From IMG/VR virus record IMGVR_UViG_3300032287_001439, positions 1-27,503 of that record: a stretch of 27,503 nucleotides of DNA. The stretch is one strand, 5' to 3'. Both the position numbers and the translations under genes were made by a program. Source of the stretch: a virus. Each line of letters begins with the position of its first letter. The first letter of the stretch is position 1. The notes beneath the pieces are model-generated. The model worked only from the letters and a program-made list of their open reading frames with translations, was not told the DNA's origin and searched no databases. Of this stretch, positions 16,226 to 23,814 are shown piece after piece.

Positions 16226-18289
16226 TTACTGATTCGCAACAGGTTGAACTATCTGCCCCTGCAATATCTCTTGCACCGCCTGGGCATTGGTCATCGCCAT
16301 GTCCTGTGCTGTTTGGTCAACTTTGCCCAAGGTTTCCAGCGTTTGGGCACGTTTCAGTTCTGCACCTGCCACGGTTTCCACAGTATCAGCCCTGGCTTTG
16401 GCGGCTTTGGCGGTGGCTTCTTCAGCGGCGGCTTGCAAATACATGGCGTTCGGGTCTTGCGGTTGACCTTGCATTTCTGCCATCAACTCTTGTGCTTCGT
16501 CATCGGTTGGTTTAACCACACCCATCCGCAGAAGTTTCTTGCGGAAATAAGCATTTGCGTCTCCAACGCCCTCGCCTTCCATGTTCATCATTGCCATTGA
16601 AGTCAGAACTTGGGCGGTTTCTGGGTCGCTGGTGATCTGGAGCATCCCAGTCAAAGCCCTGACCGTTGCCGCACGTTTACTACTGGACGATGGGCCAACT
16701 TCGGCAACCACATCAAATGTGGCACTGGACAAATCATTTGCCATCACAACTCCGCCAGATTGTGTGTCAATCATGGGTTGCATCAATTCCACCATGCCAG
16801 CTTGACCAGTAGGCGAAATGGTCTTCATCTTGCGCTTATCTTCAATGTAGATTTCTTTTGCCATGCCCAGCCAAATCTCACCGCACCGCTTCATTCCCTT
16901 GGCAAAGTTGCTCATGTAGATATAGGTCTGCATATCCACACGGGTTTGTATCATCTCCACCGCTTTGCCAGATACGCCCGAAACCATCTTGTCAGCACCT
17001 TGCGGGTTGCCCAAAATGTCCTGCATATCCTGTTCGGTGATTGCCAGCAAAGCCGCCATTGCTGGTGGAATTTGCGCAGACTTTGTGTACCCAACAGGGC
17101 CAGCGGCTTGGGTGTTGCCATCAGGTCCAGTGATCGGGTTAATGAGTAGATAAGGGTAATCCCGCAGATTGTCTTCTGCCCACATCACTTGATGCCCAGC
17201 CACCTGTTCAGGGGTCATGATGGGCTTTTCAATGCTGGACAATGCGCTGATTTCGCCCAGTTTGGACAGTTGCATATTCTTCAAACGCTGGGCATCCTTG
17301 GCAAGCCTGACCGCACCCATGCAACGCTCGATGTTGTCCACGAACCAGCGTTTGCCGTAGACCACCACAATCGGGATGTTCTTTCCAGCGATATAGCCAG
17401 CATCTTCCAGAACCTTGCCGCCCGACATGATGTATTTGCGAACACGCATTCGCTTGACACGCTTTTGGCGCACCTCACGAGTGCCGACAGCCAAAAGGGT
17501 TTCTTCTAGCGTCTCATCGTTCGCAAAATCTGTTTGTGTGTAGCGTTCCTCAGTCCCGTCAATCGCTTGGAATATGCGGATGACCTCGGTCTTTTCCTCA
17601 ACCTTGTAGTATTCAGCAACAAAGACCACATCAGGAGTTGACCAATCAAATTCGTACTGGTGAATTATTTTAGGCCAATCTGTTGGGTCATCGTTATAGA
17701 TTTCTTTGTAGCTTTCGCGGGTCATACTTGTGACCACAAAGCAAAACTTGGCGTCTGACTTGTCCTGACGTTTGGCGTTCAGATCAAAGAAAACCGAACT
17801 GTCAGCATCAAAGATTGGCTCAAACCGAATCCGCTGGCGTTCATTCTCTGGGTCTTCTTCATCTTCGTAGACTGTCCGCAATCGCCATGCGCCAATGCCA
17901 CCGCCCACGGCTTCTTCAAAAGCGTTGTCGTATGCTTCATCAGCCACCGATGCCTGTTCGTCAGCACGATATAGACCATCACAGACTTCTGCCAACCTGT
18001 CGTTTTCAGTCCCGTCTTTGCTCACATAATCGACTGTAATGCGGTTGTTTCGATATTCGTTGACGATACGTATCACCGCCAACATGATCTTGTTGACTTC
18101 AAACTTGGGTTTGTTTTCGTATTGGTCCCACAATGGGCCTTCCCACTGACTGCCAGCCAGCGAGTAGAAACGTCGATCTTGCAAGCATTGCAGACGCTCA
18201 TCCCTGAGTGCGGTTTGTATATCGTTGAACTGCCGCAGTGCTTCAGAGTGCAGATTCGCTAGGCGTTGGTCATTGGGTATGCGTGCCAT
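16226..18289 (-). CDS. P22-like portal protein
   Basis: 687 residues; P22 gp1 has 725. Recognisable text includes RRFYSLAGSQWEGPLWDQYE near the N-terminus, NKIMLAVIRIVNEYRNNRIT, and the core GNPQGADKMVSGVSGKAVEM, characteristic of P22-type portals. Residues about 610-687 are a long Ala/Gln-rich helix (AAEEATAKAAKARADTVETV and following), matching the C-terminal barrel that extends into the capsid in this family. The dodecameric ring is the DNA entry channel and binds terminase and gp4. It is preceded by AAGGAC and lies 22 bases after the terminase gene. Confidence 0.88.
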   Translation of the reverse strand: MARIPNDQRLANLHSEALRQFNDIQTALRDERLQCLQDRRFYSLAGSQWEGPLWDQYENKPKFEVNKIMLAVIRIVNEYRNNRITVDYVSKDGTENDRLAEVCDGLYRADEQASVADEAYDNAFEEAVGGGIGAWRLRTVYEDEEDPENERQRIRFEPIFDADSSVFFDLNAKRQDKSDAKFCFVVTSMTRESYKEIYNDDPTDWPKIIHQYEFDWSTPDVVFVAEYYKVEEKTEVIRIFQAIDGTEERYTQTDFANDETLEETLLAVGTREVRQKRVKRMRVRKYIMSGGKVLEDAGYIAGKNIPIVVVYGKRWFVDNIERCMGAVRLAKDAQRLKNMQLSKLGEISALSSIEKPIMTPEQVAGHQVMWAEDNLRDYPYLLINPITGPDGNTQAAGPVGYTKSAQIPPAMAALLAITEQDMQDILGNPQGADKMVSGVSGKAVEMIQTRVDMQTYIYMSNFAKGMKRCGEIWLGMAKEIYIEDKRKMKTISPTGQAGMVELMQPMIDTQSGGVVMANDLSSATFDVVAEVGPSSSSKRAATVRALTGMLQITSDPETAQVLTSMAMMNMEGEGVGDANAYFRKKLLRMGVVKPTDDEAQELMAEMQGQPQDPNAMYLQAAAEEATAKAAKARADTVETVAGAELKRAQTLETLGKVDQTAQDMAMTNAQAVQEILQGQIVQPVANQ

Positions 18290-18311
18290 TTGTGTCCTTT
18301 GGGGCGATTAT

Positions 18312-19538
18312 CTACCAGCGTTTGACATTGGGCAATGGCGTGAATATAGCTGATTTCGTGACCGCTGTACGCCTGATGCCCTCACAGGCATATCGCAAGG
18401 CATCAATCACATGGTTCTTTTTGTCTTCAAGCTGGGGCAGGATTCGACCCGTCAATGGGTCTGATTTGTAGCTGTACAGGCTTAATTCGTCAATGGTGTG
18501 TATACAGCGAGGGTGAACCACGATGTCGTAATTCTTCAAAAACTCTACGCCTTCTTCCACTGATTTCGGCCCTTTAACCGCTGTCATGATCTTGGGAAAT
18601 CCATTGCGTTTCATGTGACTGATGGTCTCTGGTCGAGCTGAATCTGCAACGATTGGCCATTTTTCGGCCTCTGGCACTTGCATAAATAGTTCGGGCGTGT
18701 TAACGATCTCGCACCCTACCATATAAGCCTCATGATCGATGTAAAGTGTGCGCCCAATAATGTGGCATCTGACCAACACAGTCGGATCGACTGAGAATCC
18801 CCAGTCCGCACCCAGTCGGTGGATGGCATCTGATGGTGCATCGAATTCGTCAATCTTCCAGTTTCTGAATACCCTGCTGTTGCTGTTTCGCAGATACTGA
18901 CCCATCCAAACGTGCTGGTATTTGTCAGGGTCACGCCTTTTGTCATACTCCATTTCGTCCCGTAAGACATCAGGAAACCAAGGGTTTTCCCCAAAATTGA
19001 CTTTGATAACAGTAGCACTGTCTGGCGGTTCTGGCCCACGCAATAAAAAATCCACTGGGTCTGATTGATGGCGAGGGTTCCACGTGAACCACAGTTCGCT
19101 GTTGGGTTTGCGGATTGTTGGCCTCAACAGGTCAAGGCTGGTCTGGCTTAGTGACTGGGCTTCCTCAACCCAGGCGCAGTCGTAGCCTTCCAGCGACTTA
19201 ATTGAGTCGGCGGTGTGGTTCTGCATACCTTGGAAAATAATCGCCCCATCGCCCTTTTTGGACTTGATGACCGAATCCTGTACTTCAAAGTACGCGCCAG
19301 CATTCATAGCCTCAATCTTGGTCTCCAGCAGACGCTTGACGGATTGATTCAAAGATTTCTGTATCTCACGGACGCAAACGCTTCTGCGCCGTTGGTCGAG
19401 TATGTGCCCCTCAATCATTAACTCTGCCATCATGTGTGATTTTCCAGAACCTCGCCCACCCCACGCACCCTTGTATCGGCACGATTCCAGTAATGGCAAT
19501 GCCCATTCTGGAGTTTGTATTTGTAGGGTTTTATCCAT
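18312..19538 (-). CDS. Terminase large subunit
   Basis: 408 residues with both terminase domains. ATPase: Walker A GAWGGRGSGKS at 24-34, Walker B CAWVEEAQ at 121-128, and a coupling motif SELWFTWNP at 147-155. Nuclease: acidic residues in GADWGF (D245), VADSAR (D299) and HVIDALRY (D379), the RNase H-like triad. The pattern fits the PBSX/Terminase_3-like class. It drives DNA packaging into the procapsid through the portal and cuts the concatemer. The start overlaps the small-subunit stop by 8 bases. All key residues appear intact. Confidence 0.92.
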   Translation of the reverse strand: MDKTLQIQTPEWALPLLESCRYKGAWGGRGSGKSHMMAELMIEGHILDQRRRSVCVREIQKSLNQSVKRLLETKIEAMNAGAYFEVQDSVIKSKKGDGAIIFQGMQNHTADSIKSLEGYDCAWVEEAQSLSQTSLDLLRPTIRKPNSELWFTWNPRHQSDPVDFLLRGPEPPDSATVIKVNFGENPWFPDVLRDEMEYDKRRDPDKYQHVWMGQYLRNSNSRVFRNWKIDEFDAPSDAIHRLGADWGFSVDPTVLVRCHIIGRTLYIDHEAYMVGCEIVNTPELFMQVPEAEKWPIVADSARPETISHMKRNGFPKIMTAVKGPKSVEEGVEFLKNYDIVVHPRCIHTIDELSLYSYKSDPLTGRILPQLEDKKNHVIDALRYACEGIRRTAVTKSAIFTPLPNVKRW

Positions 19539-19944
19539 TTTTGATTACTACACGCTCAATCTTCGTGAATTCCAGCGGAACCCCATCTGCGCCAGTTACT
19601 TCATGCTTTTGTGTTTCTGCCCAACGCATCTGAGTTTTACTCCACCAGATTGCCGCAGTCGTATCGCCAGCCATCACCTTGCTGAAAAGGGTCTTGCCCA
19701 CTTGTGCGTTGGCTTTGGCTTTTCCTGATTGGAGTTCTGCGCTGAAATGCGCCCGTAGCGTGTCGATGTGTATGCCATCACGCACCAGTGCACCTATCTG
19801 GTCAATCGGTAACCCGTAACCAGACAAGGCTTCCACCTGTTTACGCTCGGCAACAGTTGGCTCAAAAGCTGGTCTCCCAGCCCCTGGTCGTGCGCCGCCA
19901 TTTGGACCGCGCTTTTTATATGTTGGTTTTTCAGTTTGCTTCAT
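19531..19944 (-). CDS. Terminase small subunit
   Basis: 137 residues. The basic N-terminus KKRGPNGGARPGAGRPAFEP is typical of small terminases and probably binds DNA. It is followed by a helix-turn-helix-like region (VEALSGYGLPIDQIGALVRD) and an oligomerisation helix (SGKAKANAQVGKTLFSKVMA), then GDTTAAIWWSKTQMRW, common in this family. It recognises the packaging site and recruits the large subunit, with which it overlaps by 8 bases. It starts three bases after the TET-like gene stop, so packaging and DNA modification genes are co-transcribed. Confidence 0.88.
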   Translation of the reverse strand: MKQTEKPTYKKRGPNGGARPGAGRPAFEPTVAERKQVEALSGYGLPIDQIGALVRDGIHIDTLRAHFSAELQSGKAKANAQVGKTLFSKVMAGDTTAAIWWSKTQMRWAETQKHEVTGADGVPLEFTKIERVVIKNG

Positions 19945-19947
19945 ATA

Positions 19948-20721
19948 TCACCAGTATGCGTTGAAAGCTTTGAGTGGATAGAATACCAAACTATTGCGAT
20001 ACCCACCCTCTGCTGTTGGGCGTATGGGCGTAACGCCATGTACATTGCGCCAAGCGGGATATACCAGCATTGAGTTATCCCTGCTGTCTACGGTTGCGCC
20101 GTAATCAGGAACTGTCGTGTTTCCGCCTCTTGCATTTTCCTTTTTTGCAATGATGACATTTACACATCCCTCTAAATTCCCTGCGTCTCTATGGAAAGGC
20201 GCAGGAATGTTGAAGTTGCTAATGCTAGATGTGAATAATTCCCCGAACCTAAACTTTGGAGGCACTTTTTCACTGATGATGCGCTTCTGTGTTGTGTAAA
20301 TTTCTGGTGTTATTTCTTGTATTAGCTTTTCTGATTCTTTGCACAGCATTAGCATCGCTTTGATAAATGTTTGCGCTGATTTAACCTGATGGACGCTTGA
20401 TATTGCAGGGTACGGGCGTTTCATATGTGGTTTTGGTGGGCATCCGCCCAAGATGGTGCTGTACTGTTTCACCTCAAATTCGCTATCCCGCATACCGCTT
20501 GAACGCCGCATCTCGCTTTTTGGAACTCTATCACTTAACAATTCAGAGTTGGCAACATTGGCTATTTGTTTAATTTTGCCTGTCAACTCCTTAATGTAAA
20601 AGCCTACGGGTTTGCCCTCAAACGTAAACAGCGTGTCCTCTGTGATGTTGGGTTCTATGTCGCCACATACGTCACCAATCTTCACGCTGTGCGATATCGG
20701 TTGTAGTTCGATTGTTTTCAT
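19948..20721 (-). CDS. TET/JBP-type 2-oxoglutarate/Fe(II) dioxygenase (5-methylcytosine oxidase)
   Basis: 257 residues. The double-stranded beta-helix signature is in the C-terminal third: FHRDAGN with Fe ligands H177 and D179, distal Fe ligand H228 in VHGVTPI, and R242 in YRNSLVFY for 2-oxoglutarate. N182, three residues after the Asp, and Y248, six after the Arg, occupy the spacing of the cytosine-reading Asn and the base-stacking Tyr in TET2, which points to TET/JBP rather than prolyl-hydroxylase or AlkB families. Family knowledge: these enzymes hydroxylate 5-methylcytosine (or thymine in JBP) in DNA. Context agrees: its start overlaps the TAGT-type glycosyltransferase by ATGA, next to ParB and terminase. 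The N-terminal 150 residues are less typical. The exact substrate is inferred. Confidence 0.85.
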   Translation of the reverse strand: MKTIELQPISHSVKIGDVCGDIEPNITEDTLFTFEGKPVGFYIKELTGKIKQIANVANSELLSDRVPKSEMRRSSGMRDSEFEVKQYSTILGGCPPKPHMKRPYPAISSVHQVKSAQTFIKAMLMLCKESEKLIQEITPEIYTTQKRIISEKVPPKFRFGELFTSSISNFNIPAPFHRDAGNLEGCVNVIIAKKENARGGNTTVPDYGATVDSRDNSMLVYPAWRNVHGVTPIRPTAEGGYRNSLVFYPLKAFNAYW

Positions 20722-21551
20722 ATCAGCCCCATTTTTTTCCTCATGCTGTTAATATTGCCGTCTGAGCCATATAGTCTGATGTGCGTTCCATATTCCCAAT
20801 TTGTTTTATGTGCAATTTTTACCAACGGGTCATATTTATTTGCGAGATAAGCACATTCTTTTTTTCGCTGGGCTAAACGTTCGGTTGTACTGCCAAACCC
20901 ACCCTCTGTATATCTCTCGAAATATGGCACGCACCAGTTTAAAACAAGAACATTTTTGTGACGCACTAAATTTTCTGCTGTCCAGGCTACATCATCAATT
21001 AATTGTGCATTTAGGTCAAATTTGTAACTGGATTTTTTTACAAGCCAAAATCTTCCGTCAGCCAGACCACGGGTTGTAAACTTATTGCACAGATTTTGTG
21101 GATTGTCGTGTAATCCAAATCCAATTAGATGGATGTTATTTTGCTCAGCCAATTCAATCAACTTTGGAAAGAAAGCAAACATTTCTTTTAGATTGATTTG
21201 ATTTTTACGTTTTAGCCTGTAAATCTCTTGATTCTGATATGTGATAGGTATTTTTTTTGTACTGCTAACAATATATTCTTTTGGGTAACTGTATATGCGT
21301 TTAAAATCATCACACATGTATACAGCCCACTCACCTGCATCCATCATATCTAGTGCGGTGTTGCGCTGATAGGCTAGGCCTTTGCCGTTTCCAGTTACAA
21401 CGGGATCGCCGTATATTGTTCCGCCCTTAACAAATTTGTTTAAATCATCGGTGCTGTGTATCAAAATATTGTGACTGATACCGCTCTCATGCAACGCTTT
21501 GGATGTGGTTGCCGTAGCGAATCTATTATAAAAAAATGTAAATACTTTCAC
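20718..21551 (-). CDS. TET-associated glycosyltransferase (TAGT-type)
   Basis: 277 residues, GT-A-like. GLAYQRNTALDMM (58-70) and YMCDDF (78-83) give the nucleotide-sugar site with a DxD-like acidic pair D81-D82. GRFWLVKK (166-173), QLIDDVAWTAENL (183-195) and YTEGGFGS (214-221) complete the pattern I know for TAGT/GREB1-like glycosyltransferases. Family knowledge: TAGT proteins are found next to phage TET enzymes and are proposed to add sugars to hydroxylated bases in DNA. Here it overlaps ParB upstream and TET downstream, each by ATGA. The gene is strikingly AT-rich (two sampled 60-base lines are 25% and 30% GC, against about 55% in terminase and coat lines), suggesting recent acquisition. 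Sugar donor unknown. Confidence 0.8.
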   Translation of the reverse strand: MKVFTFFYNRFATATTSKALHESGISHNILIHSTDDLNKFVKGGTIYGDPVVTGNGKGLAYQRNTALDMMDAGEWAVYMCDDFKRIYSYPKEYIVSSTKKIPITYQNQEIYRLKRKNQINLKEMFAFFPKLIELAEQNNIHLIGFGLHDNPQNLCNKFTTRGLADGRFWLVKKSSYKFDLNAQLIDDVAWTAENLVRHKNVLVLNWCVPYFERYTEGGFGSTTERLAQRKKECAYLANKYDPLVKIAHKTNWEYGTHIRLYGSDGNINSMRKKMGLI

Positions 21552-22153
21552 AGTTTCGCTTTTTCATTACGCAAGTGATTGATCATCATCATGCCAACAT
21601 AGGCTTTTCGCTCACGCCAAAACTTAACAAGTTCTTGGGCTTCTTCGTAATGTTCTGGCTCAAACTCAATTTGTATGGCTTTTCTGACTCCATCTGCCAT
21701 TTCTTCTAGCTGGTCATCAATATCTGCGCCATCCAATACAGAATAATCGACATCAGAATTACCAAATTCAGATGGGTCAAATCCGATTAATTCTAAGTTG
21801 AAACCCATTTCCCCAATCTCACCCAACTCCAAAGCCAGCATCACATTGTCCCAGCCAGCATTCAACGCAAGTTTGTTGTCAGCCAAAACATAAGCACGTT
21901 TCTTCGCTTCGCTCCAGCCCCTAGCCACCATAACAGGCACTTCAGTCATGCCCAGTTTTTGTGCCGCCAAAGTGCGCCCATGCCCTGCAATGATGCCGCC
22001 CTGTTCATCTACCAGCACTGGCGTTGTCCAGCCCCACTCCTTTATGCTTGCGGCAATCTGCCCAACTTGCTCATCGCTGTGGGTGCGTGCGTTTCTTGCA
22101 TACGGAATCAGTTTGCTTAATTTCCACTTTTCAACTTTATCTGCTGGGTTCAT
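21548..22153 (-). CDS. Stand-alone ParB/sulfiredoxin-like domain protein
   Basis: 201 residues. Residues 14-75 hold the ParB N-terminal domain: LIPYARNARTHSDEQVGQIA, then SIKEWGWTTPVLVDE and IIAGHGRTLAAQKLGM, with GHGR at 57-60. In many phages this domain is fused to a DNA methyltransferase; here the protein ends after a helical extension (KRAYVLADNKLALNAGWDNV), an acidic linker and a short tail, and no methylase motif (DPPY or PCQ) is present. ParB-like domains recur beside phage TET and terminase genes. It may bind DNA or nucleotides, or target the modification enzymes; that is inference. It is coupled by ATGA to genes on both sides. Confidence 0.85.
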   Translation of the reverse strand: MNPADKVEKWKLSKLIPYARNARTHSDEQVGQIAASIKEWGWTTPVLVDEQGGIIAGHGRTLAAQKLGMTEVPVMVARGWSEAKKRAYVLADNKLALNAGWDNVMLALELGEIGEMGFNLELIGFDPSEFGNSDVDYSVLDGADIDDQLEEMADGVRKAIQIEFEPEHYEEAQELVKFWRERKAYVGMMMINHLRNEKAKL

Positions 22154-22467
22154 GCTATCTCCGTTGGTTTAGGTACATTTACAGGCCAATCATTTTCCAG
22201 TGCTTTGACTGTGGCTTTATGTGCGTCAGTCCACAATTTCTGTCGTTCTTCTTTGCTTAATGTTTTGCCTTGGTCAATCTCGTAGTGGCATTTCAAGCAC
22301 AAAGCCGCCGTAAGGTTATCGTCAGCTTTTATGCCTCGCCCCTTACCGCCGCCCCAGTTTGTGTGTGCCGCTTGGACCATTTCACCACTTCCACAGGCTT
22401 GGCAATCAAGACTTGCGACCATTTTCAGGAGTTTTTTGCTTCTGACGTATTGATGTTTTTCGATCAA
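22150..22467 (-). CDS. HNH-like zinc protein with TTG start
   Basis: 105 residues from a TTG at 22467, chosen because GGAG lies seven bases upstream; the nearest ATG (22422) lacks a Shine-Dalgarno and would remove the basic KHQYVRSKKLLK segment. Metal ligands are C22 and C25 (DCQACG), H35 (QAAHTNWGGGKGRG) and C57, C60, H61 (LCLKCHYEID), an HNH/DUF968-like layout. Many phages carry such proteins beside RusA; roles in recombination or as nicking nucleases are suspected but not established. The gene overlaps the zinc-ribbon gene by 62 bases in another frame and the ParB gene by ATGA. Confidence 0.75.
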   Translation of the reverse strand: MIEKHQYVRSKKLLKMVASLDCQACGSGEMVQAAHTNWGGGKGRGIKADDNLTAALCLKCHYEIDQGKTLSKEERQKLWTDAHKATVKALENDWPVNVPKPTEIA

Positions 22468-22591
22468 CCATAGTCTCCAAAGTAGAAAATCTGTGCATAT
22501 TGGCGCATTCCAGTCTCCGTCTGCGTGTGTTTCCTGTTGATACTCGGGTCTCTTTGACGATTGTCCATGTGCCACATTCTGGGCATTTCAT
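22406..22591 (-). CDS. Small NrdR-like zinc-ribbon protein
   Basis: 61 residues from ATG 22591, which overlaps the upstream stop as ATGA; a longer open frame to 22639 lacks this coupling. MKCPECGTWTIVKETRVSTG followed by NTRRRRLECANMHRFSTLET resembles the zinc-ribbon half of NrdR, with C3, C6, C29 and H33 as likely ligands (His in place of the usual fourth Cys). The ATP-cone of NrdR is absent. Phages often encode such isolated ribbons; a transcriptional or nucleic-acid binding role is probable but unproven. Confidence 0.75.
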   Translation of the reverse strand: MKCPECGTWTIVKETRVSTGNTRRRRLECANMHRFSTLETMVDRKTSIRQKQKTPENGRKS

Positions 22592-22917
22592 TGGTGCGCC
22601 CTGTCCTGATTCCTGTTGGTTGCTTCCCGTGATCGCCAAATCTCGATGTCCAGTCGTGCCGCCTCAAGTTCCCAACGCAAAGTTTCTTCTTTTTCAATTG
22701 CTTCAGCCAGCCCACGAATAAGCTGTTGATAACTCGGATGGGCATAGGCTTCTCGTTCCTGTGCGTTTGCCGCTTCAATGCCCAATGTTAAGGCATCTTT
22801 CATCAGCAGGGCTTTTTTGGATTTCCTGAATTCTTCAAGGTATACCCTTTGTGCTTTGGCTTCCCCAAAAAGTGGGGCTTTGTCTCGTATTGTTTGTGCC
22901 GCTTGTTCTGGTTTCAT
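22588..22917 (-). CDS. Conserved phage helical protein, function unknown
   Basis: 109 residues, almost entirely helical and charged. The segment VYLEEFRKSKKALLMKDA, then YAHPSYQQLIRGLAEAIEKE and LRWELEAARLDIEIWRSREA, is a pattern I have seen repeatedly in phage genomes close to RusA and single-strand binding genes. There is no catalytic or metal motif. A role in replication/recombination is suggested only by the neighbours. It overlaps RusA by 4 bases and the zinc-ribbon gene by ATGA. Confidence 0.75.
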   Translation of the reverse strand: MKPEQAAQTIRDKAPLFGEAKAQRVYLEEFRKSKKALLMKDALTLGIEAANAQEREAYAHPSYQQLIRGLAEAIEKEETLRWELEAARLDIEIWRSREATNRNQDRAHQ

Positions 22918-23336
22918 TTTGACTCCATGATTGCTACATCTACACCAGCCACCGCTGAATAGACTTTTTTAATGTTCAACTCGACCACTTGGGTATCGTC
23001 AAGGTAAACCGTGCCATTCATTGCATCCAAAAATGCTTTTGCCACGTTGTCAATATCGGGTCTCTTTGCTGGTCGTTCAGAACCATCTAAACACGCTGTT
23101 TTGCGGCTTTTTGAGTACGACTGGGGAATTGATACCCTGATGTACAGATAAACGCTCACAGGCGTTTCTAGCGGTTTCTGTGAACCCATTGCTTTACCAG
23201 CATAGAGTTGGATTGCGGTTTCGTAATCAAGGGTCTGCTGATCGGTGTAAACCTTAGTGAATTTTCCATGTCGGGAAAACCTGGGTCTACCTTTGCCCTT
23301 AGGTTCAAGGGGCACATCAAAGACGATTGACATCAT
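22914..23336 (-). CDS. rusA: RusA-type Holliday junction resolvase
   Basis: 140 residues; E. coli RusA has 120. The active-site block RPDIDNVAKAFLDAMNGTVY (92-111) followed by DD at 113-114 provides the conserved acidic residues D94, D96 and D113 and the lysine K100 of this family. The N-terminus FDVPLEPKGKGRPRFSRHGK is also typical. It resolves branched recombination intermediates, which would prepare phage concatemers for packaging. In this genome recombination is initiated by the plus-strand ERF and YqaJ-type genes. Translation is coupled to both neighbours. Confidence 0.9.
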   Translation of the reverse strand: MMSIVFDVPLEPKGKGRPRFSRHGKFTKVYTDQQTLDYETAIQLYAGKAMGSQKPLETPVSVYLYIRVSIPQSYSKSRKTACLDGSERPAKRPDIDNVAKAFLDAMNGTVYLDDTQVVELNIKKVYSAVAGVDVAIMESK

Positions 23337-23586
23337 GATTCATTCCTGAAGTCAAGGTATCTAGACCAGCCTGACCACGTTTTTTCAGAATGTCCATCTT
23401 CACATACTCCCACCAAATCCGTGCTTTTTGTCGACCAATTTCTTTGACCTTCAAACGATACCTGCGTATCCATTCTTTCGCCTCTGTCTGGCGCAAGGTC
23501 TCCAGCATCTCGCAACGCTCGGTTGATGTCAGCAAGGCTAAATTCTTGGCCTTCCCGTCTTTTGTCCAATAAATATTTGTAGTCAT
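23317..23586 (-). CDS. Small basic helical phage protein (DUF7696-like); alternative frame present
   Basis: 89 residues. The core ERCEMLETLRQTEAKEWIRR, then YRLKVKEIGRQKARIWWEYV, resembles short Cys-Glu/Arg-rich phage proteins (DUF7696-like, tentative). A second frame spans nearly the same DNA (23333-23590, start MYDYKYLLDKRREGQEFSLA). That other frame has the better start (TGATG overlap with the preceding stop, GAGG seven bases upstream) and the better end (ATGA overlap with rusA). The first part of one frame and the last part of the other both look protein-like, so a +1 frameshift or a sequence indel is possible. I keep the frame with the stronger protein character. Confidence 0.55.
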   Translation of the reverse strand: MTTNIYWTKDGKAKNLALLTSTERCEMLETLRQTEAKEWIRRYRLKVKEIGRQKARIWWEYVKMDILKKRGQAGLDTLTSGMNHDVNRL

Positions 23587-23589
23587 ACA

Positions 23590-23814
23590 TCAAAACACCT
23601 CGTCATCTTGCCAGTGCTGGACTGGTGGATTCGTCAATGCAACTGCAATGTCGCGTCTGGTGGCTGGTTTTTTGTCAGACCATTGATGGTTTGAACACAT
23701 AGGTTTTGAACCTTCCATTTGTACCGACCAGCGTTTGTGGCATCCTGGCACAGAACACATCAAGCGATCAAAGCTGTCTTGCGGTTCTTCTTTTTTGAAA
23801 TTAGTGATTGCCAT
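23590..23814 (-). CDS. Small zinc-finger-like phage protein
   Basis: 74 residues. Likely metal ligands are C20, C25, H26, C40 and H43 in LMCSVPGCHKRWSVQMEGSK followed by PMCSNHQW. This resembles single zinc-knuckle proteins encoded beside phage replication genes. It overlaps the DUF1376 gene by 14 bases and its TGA overlaps the next ATG (TGATG). It may assist the replication protein; no more specific function can be claimed. Confidence 0.7.
   Translation of the reverse strand: MAITNFKKEEPQDSFDRLMCSVPGCHKRWSVQMEGSKPMCSNHQWSDKKPATRRDIAVALTNPPVQHWQDDEVF

Noticed and set aside
16157-17149. Several plus-strand open frames (147-179 codons) opposite the portal gene
   Set aside because: They are antisense to a well-identified portal gene and their His/Cys/Arg-rich translations look non-biological.
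21548-22153. ParB-like gene as a partition protein or a ParB-methyltransferase fusion
   Set aside because: There is no ParA partner, no ParB DNA-binding helix-turn-helix or dimer domain, and no methylase motif; only the N-terminal domain is present.
22464-22778. 104-codon minus open frame
   Set aside because: It overlaps two better-supported genes (the helical 109-residue protein and the zinc ribbon) and its Arg/His/Trp-rich translation has no family character.
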